Source: Aromatoleum diolicum
GTDB lineage: Bacteria; Pseudomonadota; Gammaproteobacteria; Burkholderiales; Rhodocyclaceae
Length of the DNA: 64,000 nt
Direction of reading: 5' to 3'
Assembly: GCF_012910955.1 (NCBI RefSeq)
Contig: NZ_WTVQ01000004.1
Location: forward strand, 124,001 to 188,000
Positions 19,685 through 30,516 of this stretch are shown here, piece by piece. The first letter of the stretch is position 1; the number at the start of each line of letters is the position of its first letter. The notes beneath the pieces are model-generated. The model was not told the origin of the DNA, ran no database searches, and worked only from the letters and a program-made list of their open reading frames with translations. The position numbers and the translations under genes are program-made.

Positions 19685-20695
19685 ATGGCAAGAAAGATCA
19701 CCTACCAGCAGGCCATCAACGAGGCGCTGGACCAGGAAATGGCGCGCGACGCGAGCGTCATCATCATGGGCGAGGACAACGCCGGCGGCGCCGGCGCGCC
19801 CGGCGAGGAGGATGCGTGGGGCGGGGTGCTCGGCGTCACCAAGGGCCTCTTCCACAAGTACCCGGGCCGCGTGCTCGACACGCCGATCTCGGAGTCCGGC
19901 TACGTCGGCGCGGCGGTCGGCGCCGCATGCAACGGCCTGCGCCCGGTCGCCGAGCTGATGTTCGTCGACTTCATCGGTGTGTGTTTCGACCAGATCTACA
20001 ACCAGGCGGCGAAATTCCGCTACATGTTCGGCGGCAAGGCCCAGACGCCGGTCGTGATCCGCGCGATGTACGGCGCGGGCTTCCGCGCCGCGGCCCAGCA
20101 CTCGCAGTGCCTGTACAACATGTTCACGCACATTCCGGGGCTCAAGGTCGTGGTGCCGTCGAATCCGTACGACGCGAAGGGCCTGTTGATCCAGTCGATC
20201 CGCGACAACGACCCGGTGATCTTCCTCGAGCACAAGGTGCTGTACACGATGGAAGGCGATGTGCCGGAGGAAAGCTACACCGTGCCTTTCGGCGAGGCCA
20301 ACGTCGTTCGCGAAGGCGACGACGTGACCATCGTCGCCTTTGGCCGCATGGTGAATCAGGCGTTGCTGGCAGCCGCCGCGCTGCAGAAGCAGGGCATCCA
20401 TTGCGAAGTGATCGACCCGCGCACCACTTCGCCGCTCGACGAGGACACGATCCTCGAAAGCGTCGAGAAGACCGGGCGGCTGGTCGTCGTCGATGAATCT
20501 ACGCCGCGCTGCAGCATGGCGTCCGACATCGCCGGGCTGGTCGCGCAGAAGGCCTTTGGCGCGCTGAAGGCGCCGATCGAGCCGGTCACCGCGCCGCACG
20601 TGCCGGTGCCCTTCAGCGATGCGCTGGAAGACCTGTATGTCCCGAGTCCGGCCGCGGTCGAGGCCGCTGTAATCCGCGTGAAGGAGTACCGTTGA
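19685..20695 (+). CDS. acoB: Acetoin dehydrogenase E1 beta subunit AcoB
   Basis: The 336-residue beta subunit pairs with AcoA to complete the E1 active site. It is a transketolase-like pyrimidine-binding protein, with an early MGEDNAGG segment, AQHSQCLYNMFTHIPGLKVVVPS in the middle and a C-terminal domain with VIDPRTTSPLDEDTI. AAGGAGACA lies just before the start. Its stop codon shares a base with the acoC start (TGATG), so translation is coupled. Confidence 0.95.
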   Translation: MARKITYQQAINEALDQEMARDASVIIMGEDNAGGAGAPGEEDAWGGVLGVTKGLFHKYPGRVLDTPISESGYVGAAVGAACNGLRPVAELMFVDFIGVCFDQIYNQAAKFRYMFGGKAQTPVVIRAMYGAGFRAAAQHSQCLYNMFTHIPGLKVVVPSNPYDAKGLLIQSIRDNDPVIFLEHKVLYTMEGDVPEESYTVPFGEANVVREGDDVTIVAFGRMVNQALLAAAALQKQGIHCEVIDPRTTSPLDEDTILESVEKTGRLVVVDESTPRCSMASDIAGLVAQKAFGALKAPIEPVTAPHVPVPFSDALEDLYVPSPAAVEAAVIRVKEYR

Positions 20696-21831
20696 TGTCC
20701 GCAATCCACACCCTGACGATGCCGAAATGGGGCCTTTCGATGCAGGAAGGCAAGGTCAACGGCTGGTTGAAGAAGCTCGGTGACACGATCGCCGTTGGCG
20801 AGGAGATCGTCGAAGTCGAGAGCGAGAAGATCGCCGGCGCGGTCGAAGCCTCGGTGGCCGGCGTGCTGCGCCGACAAAGCGCCGGCGAGGGCGATGTGCT
20901 GCCGGTCGGGGGGCTCCTCGGCATCGTCGCCGATGCCGACGTCGCGGACGCTGAGATCGACGCCGCGGTTGCCGACTTCATGGCGAACTTCACGCCGGCC
21001 ACTGGCGACGAGGAGGATGCGGGCCCGTCGCCCGAGAAGATCGAGGTCGGCGGGAAGAAGCTGCGCTACCTGAAGCTCGGAGTGGGCGGCAGTGAGCGGG
21101 GCAGGGAGGTCGGCGAACCGATGATCCTGATCCACGGCTTCGGTGGCGATCTCAACAACTGGCTGTTCAACCACGCGGCGCTCGCCGTGGATCGCGAAGT
21201 CTATGCGCTCGACCTGCCCGGCCACGGTGAGTCGTCCAAGGATGTCGGCGAAGGCTCGCTCGGCGCGCTCGCGGCGGCGGTGACCGGCTTCATGGACGCG
21301 GTCGGCATCGAATCCGCGCATCTCGTCGGCCACTCGATGGGTGGCGCGGTGTCGCTGACGGTCGCCGCCGCCGCGCCGGAACGCGTGCGTTCGCTGACGC
21401 TGATCGCGAGCGCTGGCCTCGGCGAGGACATCAATGGCGCCTATATCGACGGTTTCGTCGCAGCGGGCGACCGCCGTGCGCTGAAGCCGCTGCTCACCGA
21501 ACTGTTCGCGGACCCGGCGCTGGTCACGCGCCAGCTCGTCGATGACATGCTGAAGTACAAGCGGCTCGAAGGCGTTGGTGACGCGTTGCGCACGCTCGCC
21601 GGCAGCCTGTTCGAGAACGGTCGCCAGGCAACGGTACTGCGCGAAACCGCGGCGCGCTTCGGCAAGCCGGTGCTGGTGATCTGGGGCGCGGACGATCGCA
21701 TCATCCCGGCGGCGCATGCCCAGGGCCTTACGGCCCCGGTGCTCGTAGAGGTGCTGCCGAAGCAGGGCCACATGCTGCAGATGGAGGCCGCGAACGAGGT
21801 CAATCGCCTGATCGGACGCTTCCTCGGCTAA
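20695..21831 (+). CDS. acoC: Acetoin dehydrogenase E2 (lipoyl domain plus alpha/beta-hydrolase fold) AcoC
   Basis: AcoC transfers the acetyl group from lipoate to CoA. The 378-residue protein begins with one lipoyl domain (about 1-78) whose Lys45 in EVESEKIAG is the lipoylation site. A charged linker (about 100-118) is followed by an alpha/beta-hydrolase-type domain with GHSMGG as nucleophile elbow and a late KQGHMLQ histidine. This architecture, not the chloramphenicol-acetyltransferase fold of PDH E2, is typical of acetoin E2. No dedicated E3 (dihydrolipoyl dehydrogenase) gene follows, so E3 must come from elsewhere. Confidence 0.94.
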   Translation: MSAIHTLTMPKWGLSMQEGKVNGWLKKLGDTIAVGEEIVEVESEKIAGAVEASVAGVLRRQSAGEGDVLPVGGLLGIVADADVADAEIDAAVADFMANFTPATGDEEDAGPSPEKIEVGGKKLRYLKLGVGGSERGREVGEPMILIHGFGGDLNNWLFNHAALAVDREVYALDLPGHGESSKDVGEGSLGALAAAVTGFMDAVGIESAHLVGHSMGGAVSLTVAAAAPERVRSLTLIASAGLGEDINGAYIDGFVAAGDRRALKPLLTELFADPALVTRQLVDDMLKYKRLEGVGDALRTLAGSLFENGRQATVLRETAARFGKPVLVIWGADDRIIPAAHAQGLTAPVLVEVLPKQGHMLQMEAANEVNRLIGRFLG

Positions 21832-21838
21832 GACCGAC

Positions 21839-21871
21839 GGCCGGCCCGGTGCTTCGTTCGCCGGGCCGGCC
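21839..21871 (+). other. GC-rich hairpin between acoC and lipA
   Basis: GGCCGGCCCGG (21839-21849) pairs perfectly with CCGGGCCGGCC (21861-21871) around an 11-base loop. There is no T tract, so it is more likely an mRNA-stability or processing element, or a rho-assisted site, than a simple terminator. It could lower lipA expression relative to acoABC. Confidence 0.5.
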
Positions 21872-21903
21872 TGCTGCAACCCCTCTGACAGGAGCCGACT
21901 TCG

Positions 21904-22863
21904 ATGCAAACAATGCCAGAACTCCGCGGCGTGCGCGGCGCCGACAAGCTCGCCCGCATACCGGTCAAGATCGACGACCGCCGCGTGTCGCCGCCCAAAC
22001 CAGCATGGCTCAGGGCGCGCGACCCCGGCACGCCGGAAGTGCTGCGCCTGCAGCAGATCCTGCGTAGCCACCGGCTGCACACCGTCTGCGAGGAGGCCGC
22101 CTGCCCGAACATCGGCGAGTGCTTCGGTAGCGGCACCGCGACCTTCATGATCCTCGGTAGCATCTGCACGCGGCGCTGCCCGTACTGTGACGTCGCCCAC
22201 GGCCGGCCGGCGCGCCCGGACCCCGACGAGCCGCGCCAACTCGCCGAGGTCGCCGCCGCGATGAGCCTGCGCTACGTCGTCATCACCTCGGTCGATCGCG
22301 ACGACCTGCGCGACGGCGGCGCCGGCCACTTCGCCGCCTGCATCGCGGCGACACGCACTGCCGTCCCGGCGATCCGCATCGAGGTGCTGACGCCCGACTT
22401 CCGCGGCCGCGAGGCCGTGGCGCTGGACGTCCTCGCGACAACCCCGCCCGACGTCTTCAACCACAACATCGAGACCGTGCCGCGCCTGTACCGCGCCGCG
22501 CGCCCGGGGGGCGACTACGCCGGCTCGCTTGCGCTGCTGCAGTCGGTGAAGTGGCGGCTGCCGGACGTGCCGACGAAGTCCGGCCTGATGCTTGGCTTGG
22601 GCGAAACCGATGACGAAGTGCTCGACACGCTGCGCGACCTGCGCGCGCACGGCTGCGACATCGTCACGCTGGGCCAGTATCTGCGGCCCTCGCCGGCGCA
22701 CCTGCCGGTCGAACGCTACGTCGCGCCGGACGAGTTCGAGCGACTACGCGAGCGCGCGCTCGAACTCGGCTTCGCCGAAGTCGCGGCAGGACCGCTGGTG
22801 CGTTCCTCGTACCGCGCCGACGAGGTCGCGAAGGCGGCGATGCTGGCCGGAGAAGCCGTGTGA
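21904..22863 (+). CDS. lipA: Lipoyl synthase, acetoin-operon copy
   Basis: Lipoyl synthase inserts two sulfurs into octanoyl groups on E2 proteins. The 319-residue radical-SAM enzyme has both iron-sulfur clusters: the auxiliary [12 protein letters not shown] (C-x4-C-x5-C) and the SAM cluster CTRRCPYC (C-x3-C-x2-C), with the C-terminal RSSYRADE that supplies the serine ligand. Position behind acoC suggests a copy dedicated to AcoC lipoylation (called acoS in some species). The housekeeping lipA-lipB pair would be expected elsewhere in the genome. Confidence 0.93.
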   Translation: MQTMPELRGVRGADKLARIPVKIDDRRVSPPKPAWLRARDPGTPEVLRLQQILRSHRLHTVCEEAACPNIGECFGSGTATFMILGSICTRRCPYCDVAHGRPARPDPDEPRQLAEVAAAMSLRYVVITSVDRDDLRDGGAGHFAACIAATRTAVPAIRIEVLTPDFRGREAVALDVLATTPPDVFNHNIETVPRLYRAARPGGDYAGSLALLQSVKWRLPDVPTKSGLMLGLGETDDEVLDTLRDLRAHGCDIVTLGQYLRPSPAHLPVERYVAPDEFERLRERALELGFAEVAAGPLVRSSYRADEVAKAAMLAGEAV

Positions 22864-22917
22864 TGTCGACGATGGAAAGACACGAACCCGTCGCCGGCGA
22901 TCCGATTCAGGCGCGCG

Positions 22918-25900
22918 TCAGCGCGGGGTTGGCGGCAACGGCGCGAGCAGCGCCTTGATGTCCGCCTCGCCGAATTTCGCCAGTGCGTTCGCATCCTCGG
23001 ACAGCACGCCGGCCGCGAGAGCCGCCTTGCGATCCTGCAGGGCGAGGATGCGTTCCTCGATGCTGCCGCCGCAGATCAGCTTGAACACGAACACCGGCTT
23101 GTCCTGGCCGATACGGTGGGCGCGGTCAGTGGCCTGGTTTTCGGCCGCCGGGTTCCACCACGGGTCGTAGTGGATCACGGTGTCGGCGGCGGTCAGGTTG
23201 AGTCCGACGCCGCCCGCCTTCAGGCTGATCAGGAACACCGGCGCGCGGCCTTTCTGGAAATCCTCGACCGGAATGCGGCGGTCGCGCGTGTCGCCGGTCA
23301 GGCTGACCCAGCCGATGTTGGCGGCGTCGAGTTCCGCCGCGATCAGCGCGAGCATCTGCGTGAATTGCGAGAACACCAGAATGCGCCGCCCCTCGGCGAT
23401 CAATTCCGGCAACATCTCCATCAGCATGTCGAGCTTGGCGCGCTCCTTCACCTTCGCCGCGACGGGCGTTTTCAGCAGGCGCGGGTCACAGCACACCTGA
23501 CGCAGCTTCAGCAGCGCGTCGAGGATCACGATCTGGCTGCGCGCGTAGCCCTTGCTGGCGATTTCGAAACGGATCTTCTCGTCCATCGCCGCACGCACCG
23601 TCTCGTACAGGTCGCGCTGCCCACCGTCGAGGCCGACGCTGCGCACGATCACGGTTTTCGGCGGTAACTCCTTGGCGACGTCTTCCTTGCGTCGACGCAG
23701 CATGAAGGGCTTGATGCGCGCGGCGAGCAGGTCGCGGCGCTGCGTGTCGCCGTGCTTTTCGATCGGCGTGCGCCACGTGCGCGTGAAATCCTTGTGCGAG
23801 CCGAGAAAGCCCGGCAGCAGGAAGTCGAACTGCGCCCACAGCTCGCCAAGGTGGTTTTCCAGCGGTGTGCCGGTGAGGCCGAGGCGATGGCGCGCGCGCA
23901 ACTGGCGGATCACCTGCGCGCCCTTGCTCGCGGCGTTCTTCACCGTCTGCGCCTCGTCGAGGATCAGCAGGCTCCACTCGCGCGCCCGCAGCGCGTCGGC
24001 GTCGCGCCACAGCAGTGGATAGGTCGTCAGTGCAACGTCGATGCCTTCCAGTTCATCGAAACGGCTGTGGCGATCTGCGCCATGCAGATTCAGCACTTTC
24101 AGCTTGGGCGTGAAGCGCGCCGCTTCGGCCTGCCAGTTGAACACCAGCGAGGTCGGCAGGACCACCAGCGCGGGGCGGTCGAGCCGGCCCGCCTGCTTCT
24201 CGGTGAGCAGGTGCGCGAGTGCCTGTGCCGTCTTGCCCAGGCCCATGTCGTCCGCAAGGATGCCCGCCAGGTCGTGGCGCACCAGATGCTGCAGCCAGGC
24301 CAGGCCTTCGAGCTGGTAGGGGCGCAATTCGGCGCGGAAACCCTTGGGTGCCGAGACCGCGACCATATTGCCGGCGTTGCGCAGGCGCTTCGCGAGCTCT
24401 GCCAGCGCTTCGCGACCGCGCCCGGGCAGATCCAGATCGACCAGGCGCACGGCGTCGAGCCGCGACACGCGCAACACGCCGTCGGGCCGGTCGAACAGAT
24501 CCACCAGCGCACCCACCAGCGGCTTGAGGCGCGCCGCCGCAATCCGCAGGCGGCCGAGTTGCTCATGGTGCAGGATGATCGGCTCGGTGTCCTCGATGCG
24601 GTCCAGCCCGCCGCCCAGCCAGCGCGAATCGTGCGTGAACAGTTCCGACAACAGTGGCGCCAGCGCCAGCGGGCGACCATCGACCTCGATGCCCGGCGAA
24701 ATGTCGAGCCAGCCGCCGTCGGTCTCGTCAACGTCGAGCAGCAGCGCCTCGATGTCCAGCGCGAGATGACGGAAATCGGCAGGCATCTCCACCTCCCAGC
24801 CCTCGGCGCGCAAGGCGGGAATTTCGCTCGCGGTGAAGGCGCCCCAGTCGGTCTCGCTGGCGAGTCCGAACAGGTCCGCCGGCAGCCGTTCGTAGCCCGC
24901 CAGGACTTTGCCCGATGGCACTTTCCCCAGGCCTGCGCGCCCGAGCCGGCGCACCGCCTCCGATTCGGCACGGGTGTGACGTTCCAGGCGCGCGCTGCGG
25001 CCATCCTCCAGCGTGTGGAACATTGCCGTGTCGCCAGCTTCGATCGTCAGCGGACCGTAGCGGAAGGCGAGCGTCGCATAGTCGAATTCATCGACGCCGT
25101 AGCGTGGATAATCGCGAAAGCTCACGCCATTCACAGGCGCCGTATTCACCCGCAGCACCGGCACCGGCGTTCCGTCGAGGTGCACCGGCGGTTCGCCGAT
25201 CTGCAAGGGCAGCGGCAATTCGGGCGCCACCTCGGCCAGCGTCGCGCTCACCAGTTCGGCTTCGACCGGCGTCAGCGGCGGCAGGGACAGCAGGTGCACG
25301 ATCTGCTCCGGCGGCGCCTCCAGCGTGATCGGTCCGGCAGCATTCGCCTTGCGGTCGATGTACCAGGGCGGCAGAAGCGGCAACACCAGATCGGCGGGCG
25401 GTGTCAGGCGCAGCGCCGGCGCGCGCCGACCGTCGGAAGCGTTGATCCACTCCGGCCGGCCGGGCCGCGGCTCTCCGGCCGTCAGCGCCGGGCCGGTCAG
25501 TTCGTTGATGTGCGCGCGACCGCTGGCGAGCAAGAGCTCCATCAGCACGTCGGCATTGCGCCCGTTCAGCGGCAGCGCCTCGCCCCAGGAAAGCCCGCGG
25601 GGCTTGTGCGCCCACAACAGGCGCAGGATTTCCATATCGGTGTCGTCGACAAAGGCCGGCGGGATGTCGAGCGCACGTTCGATGTTGTTCCAGCTCTCCG
25701 CGCTGCGTACCGCTCCCTGCCGGTCGAGCCGCACCTTGAAGCAAGTCACGCCGTACTGTTGGGCGCCCGGCTGAAACCGGATCAGGTAGCGCAGCGCGTG
25801 CGTGGCGCTTGTCGCGGTGCGGGAGGGCATCTCCTGCGAGGTCGCGACCCCGCGGAACGCTTCGATCCATGCCAGCACTTGCTCGCGTGGCCGGTTCGGG

Positions 25901-26190
25901 TCGGCGCGCTGTGCCAGCCACACCAGCAGTGTCGCCGCCACGTGCTTGCACGAGCGACCAACCGGACACGAGCAATGCGACAGCAAACCACCGCCGCGCC
26001 GGTCGTCGCCGACCACCTGCACGACCACCTCGTACGGTGTGATCCGCGTGCCGCGCACCCGCGCCAGCAGCATCTCGCCATTGCGCTGCAATGCCGATAC
26101 CGCCGACAGGTAGCCGCGCCCCTTCGCGACCTCGTCCGCGCCAAGCCAGTTAATGAGGTCGGATGCGGTGTAGTTGTCGAGAGAGGTCAT
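22918..26190 (-). CDS. SWIM zinc-finger SNF2-family helicase
   Basis: A 1090-residue DNA-dependent ATPase of the SNF2/RapA-like group. A SWIM zinc finger (CSCPVGRSCKH, residues about 70-80) is followed by a long less-conserved region, then the helicase core: DMGLGKT Walker A (about 647), DEAQ box (about 742), GTPLEN motif III and the C-terminal VGLNLTAADTVIHYDP and HRIGQ motifs. Its biological role is unknown; homologs are widespread as single genes. The start MTSLDNY is preferred by homology to typical N-termini; a GTG 96 bases upstream would add 32 residues. It converges with lipA. Confidence 0.88.
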   Translation of the reverse strand: MTSLDNYTASDLINWLGADEVAKGRGYLSAVSALQRNGEMLLARVRGTRITPYEVVVQVVGDDRRGGGLLSHCSCPVGRSCKHVAATLLVWLAQRADPNRPREQVLAWIEAFRGVATSQEMPSRTATSATHALRYLIRFQPGAQQYGVTCFKVRLDRQGAVRSAESWNNIERALDIPPAFVDDTDMEILRLLWAHKPRGLSWGEALPLNGRNADVLMELLLASGRAHINELTGPALTAGEPRPGRPEWINASDGRRAPALRLTPPADLVLPLLPPWYIDRKANAAGPITLEAPPEQIVHLLSLPPLTPVEAELVSATLAEVAPELPLPLQIGEPPVHLDGTPVPVLRVNTAPVNGVSFRDYPRYGVDEFDYATLAFRYGPLTIEAGDTAMFHTLEDGRSARLERHTRAESEAVRRLGRAGLGKVPSGKVLAGYERLPADLFGLASETDWGAFTASEIPALRAEGWEVEMPADFRHLALDIEALLLDVDETDGGWLDISPGIEVDGRPLALAPLLSELFTHDSRWLGGGLDRIEDTEPIILHHEQLGRLRIAAARLKPLVGALVDLFDRPDGVLRVSRLDAVRLVDLDLPGRGREALAELAKRLRNAGNMVAVSAPKGFRAELRPYQLEGLAWLQHLVRHDLAGILADDMGLGKTAQALAHLLTEKQAGRLDRPALVVLPTSLVFNWQAEAARFTPKLKVLNLHGADRHSRFDELEGIDVALTTYPLLWRDADALRAREWSLLILDEAQTVKNAASKGAQVIRQLRARHRLGLTGTPLENHLGELWAQFDFLLPGFLGSHKDFTRTWRTPIEKHGDTQRRDLLAARIKPFMLRRRKEDVAKELPPKTVIVRSVGLDGGQRDLYETVRAAMDEKIRFEIASKGYARSQIVILDALLKLRQVCCDPRLLKTPVAAKVKERAKLDMLMEMLPELIAEGRRILVFSQFTQMLALIAAELDAANIGWVSLTGDTRDRRIPVEDFQKGRAPVFLISLKAGGVGLNLTAADTVIHYDPWWNPAAENQATDRAHRIGQDKPVFVFKLICGGSIEERILALQDRKAALAAGVLSEDANALAKFGEADIKALLAPLPPTPR

Positions 26191-26478
26191 GCAGACGCGG
26201 TAGATTTCTTCGAGAAAGTTTGGGGGCGCCGACGCCTCGCCGGTCGGGCGCACTCCGGTGAGGCGCGGCACGGCAAGTTCGGGCACAAGAGCGGAATTGT
26301 CTCACGCACGAGGGCACGACTGCGTTGGCGAATCGCGGAAAGCGTGAATCGAGTTCTCAAAGCCCATTCAGGCACAGACTCCCGTGACGGTTGATCCGGG
26401 GCGGGGAGAGTGGTTTCGGGAAAAAAATCGGGTCGCGATCGCGACCCGTCTTGCAGGAGTGCTGCCTCTTTGCGTCGG

Positions 26479-26628
26479 TCAGTATCCGCCGCCACCTCCA
26501 CCGCCATAGCCGCCCATCGATCGCGACGAGTCCTGGCCGGACGTCGCGGTCCCCGATCCCCCGGGAGTTGCGCACCCAGCGCTCACTGCAAGGAGTGCCG
26601 AGCAAACGATGATCAACAGTCTGCGCAT
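26479..26628 (-). CDS. Small Gly-rich probable lipoprotein
   Basis: A 49-residue protein with a basic start MRRLL, a hydrophobic stretch and a cysteine at about residue 19 in AVSAGC, consistent with a lipoprotein signal though Ser replaces the usual Leu at -3. The mature part is Ser/Thr-rich and ends in a GGYGGGGGGGY glycine run. AAGGAAAAG lies just upstream of the ATG. Function is unknown. It is an isolated minus-strand gene. Confidence 0.55.
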   Translation of the reverse strand: MRRLLIIVCSALLAVSAGCATPGGSGTATSGQDSSRSMGGYGGGGGGGY

Positions 26629-27046
26629 GATCTTTTCCTTGTTTCGTGTTCTTGCACAGCCCGCATGCCGCGATCGGAAGCGGGCGCATCCGCACCAGGG
26701 GGAGGTACCGATGCCATCCAGCCCGGCTTGGTCTGCACAATTGCAGGAAAATGGCAGGATCCGGGCGCAAGGATTGGATCGGCGGGGAATGTTGAAGTTC
26801 ACGCCCATTCGACGCCGGTAAGACGGGGAGACCATCCCGTGAGCCTGGCGGGTCATCCGCCTACAGCTTTCCGTCCGTGCCTTTCCTTTTCTTCCGGCAT
26901 GTCGCCCGCTTGAACGGCGATGGGCAAAGGGGGTGGCTTGAGCGGTCAGTCAAGCGGGAGCCATACTGTCGCGCAGCTGGGTGTTCCCCCCTGCATTCCG
27001 GTGCCGCCTGTTTTCCAAGGTATGGCTTTCCCATCAGGAGGTTCAC
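26629..27046. other. Intergenic stretch with no recognised gene
   Basis: These 418 bases separate the divergent small lipoprotein and zinc-ribbon genes. Short open frames occur but none has a convincing ribosome site plus recognisable product. The promoters of both neighbours are presumably here. CAGGAGG at 27036-27042 is the ribosome site of the next gene. Confidence 0.6.
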
Positions 27047-27295
27047 GTGCTTGAATTAAGACCAAATTGCGAATGCTGCAACAAGGACCTTCCGCCTGAA
27101 TCGACCGAGGCGCGCATCTGTTCGTTCGAGTGTACGTTCTGTGCATCCTGTGCAGACGGACCCCTTGGCGGCAAGTGCCCGAACTGTGGCGGTGAGTTGC
27201 TCGCCCGTCCTCGCCGCCCGGCAAATAGGCTCGCCAATAATCCGGCATCCACTCAACGCATTTACAAACCGGGCGGCTGCGCCAACAGTGCGTGA
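27047..27295 (+). CDS. DUF1272 zinc-ribbon protein
   Basis: An 82-residue protein starting with GTG after a strong CAGGAGG site. It begins LELRPNCECCNKDLPP and has four cysteine pairs (CECC, CSFECTFC, CASC, CPNC) able to form a zinc ribbon. This is the DUF1272 pattern; function is unknown. The C-terminus is basic and Pro/Arg-rich. It is followed 20 bases later by the nitronate monooxygenase gene and is probably co-transcribed. Confidence 0.8.
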   Translation: MLELRPNCECCNKDLPPESTEARICSFECTFCASCADGPLGGKCPNCGGELLARPRRPANRLANNPASTQRIYKPGGCANSA

Positions 27296-27315
27296 CTAGC
27301 GCAAGAGGTCCGACA

Positions 27316-28368
27316 ATGATTCTGCAGAAGCTCCTCGGAATCGATCTCCCGATCATTCAGGCCCCAATGGCGGGCGTGCAGGGCAGCGCGCTCGCCATTG
27401 CGGTTTCCAATGCGGGCGGGCTCGGCTCGCTCCCCTGCGCCTTGCTCGGTCTGGAAGCCATGCGCCAGGAGTTGTCAGCCATCCGTGCGCAGACCAGCAG
27501 GCCGTTCAACGTAAACTTCTTCTGCCATACACAGCCCGAGCCCAGCGTCGAGCGCGACGCGATATGGCGGGAGACGCTTGCACCGTACTTCGCCGAGTAC
27601 GGAATCGATGCAAGCGCCATTGCCGCGGGGCCCGGGCGCTTCCCTTTCAGCGCCGCGACTGCCGACGCGCTGAACGAATTCAGGCCTGCCGTCGTGAGTT
27701 TTCATTTCGGCCTGCCGTCGGCCGACTTGCTGGCGCGGGTGCGTAGCTGGGGCGCCAAAATCCTGTCTTCGGCGACAACCGTCGACGAAGCGCGCTGGCT
27801 GGAGGAGCGTGGCGTCGACGCAGTCATCGCTCAAGGGCTCGAGGCCGGAGGTCATCGCGGCCACTTTCTGTCCGACGATCTCGATACCCAGGTCGGCACA
27901 TTTGCGTTCGTGCCGCAGATCGTGAAGGCGGTGAAAATCCCGGTCATCGCCACGGGCGGCATCGCGGATGCCAGGGGTGTCGCGGCAGCGATGGCGCTCG
28001 GCGCGGCCGGTGTGCAAATCGGCACGGCCTATATGTTGTGTCCCGAAGCAACGACGAGCGCCGTTCATCGCGCGGCCCTGAAAAGTGATGCTGCCCGCAT
28101 CACGGCGCTCACCAACCTGTTTACCGGCCGTCCCGCTCGCGGCATCGTGAACCGGATCATGAGGGAGCTGGGCCCGATGAGTGCCGCCGCCCCCGCTTTC
28201 CCGCTGGCGACGGCGGCCATCATGCCGCTACGCGCCAAGGCCGAGAGCCTGGGCAGTGGCGAATTCTCGCCCTTGTGGGCGGGGCAAAACGCGAGCGGAT
28301 GCAAGGAGGTCTCGGCGAGCGCGCTGACCCGGGAGTTGGCGGCCGCAGTCGTCGATGCACGGTACTGA
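27316..28368 (+). CDS. Nitronate monooxygenase-family flavoprotein
   Basis: A 350-residue FMN-dependent TIM-barrel of the 2-nitropropane dioxygenase/nitronate monooxygenase family, which oxidises toxic alkyl nitronates. It shows the entry PIIQAPMAG, a QGLEAGGHRGHF segment with the catalytic His region, an IATGGIADARG flavin-phosphate loop and GAAGVQIGTAY. AGAGG at 27304-27308 supports the start. The exact substrate is not determinable. It lies directly after the DUF1272 gene and converges with thiC. Confidence 0.88.
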   Translation: MILQKLLGIDLPIIQAPMAGVQGSALAIAVSNAGGLGSLPCALLGLEAMRQELSAIRAQTSRPFNVNFFCHTQPEPSVERDAIWRETLAPYFAEYGIDASAIAAGPGRFPFSAATADALNEFRPAVVSFHFGLPSADLLARVRSWGAKILSSATTVDEARWLEERGVDAVIAQGLEAGGHRGHFLSDDLDTQVGTFAFVPQIVKAVKIPVIATGGIADARGVAAAMALGAAGVQIGTAYMLCPEATTSAVHRAALKSDAARITALTNLFTGRPARGIVNRIMRELGPMSAAAPAFPLATAAIMPLRAKAESLGSGEFSPLWAGQNASGCKEVSASALTRELAAAVVDARY

Positions 28369-28421
28369 GCTCGGGCCTGCTTCGCGTCGGACTTTTGAAA
28401 CGGCTGCGTTTGGCGCCCCAA

Positions 28422-28451
28422 AACGCATCGGGCCGCAATTGCGGCCCGATG
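28422..28451 (-). terminator. Terminator of thiC (possibly bidirectional)
   Basis: A perfect 26-base inverted repeat at 28426-28451 (arms CATCGGGCCGCAA / TTGCGGCCCGATG) lies between the convergent nitronate monooxygenase and thiC genes. Read on the minus strand it is followed by CGTTTTGG, giving a short U tract for thiC. On the plus strand it is followed by TCCATTTC. Confidence 0.7.
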
Positions 28452-28482
28452 TCCATTTCAGCTGCAGCGTTGAAGTGAAACG

Positions 28483-30420
<1,938 letters not shown>

Positions 30421-30516
30421 TTATGACTTATCCCGGTGCACGTCCGGCACGCGGGGAACTTCGGATTGGCTTGGGTGGTGAGTTGCGGTGATGTGCGGTG
30501 GTTCTGCGTTGCCGGG

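Noticed and set aside
20356-22701. 781-codon open frame on the minus strand
   Set aside because: Runs antisense through acoB, acoC and lipA; Arg/His/Asp-rich translation without domains.
23752-26394. 880-codon open frame on the plus strand
   Set aside because: Antisense to the SNF2 helicase, whose motifs are all on the minus strand.
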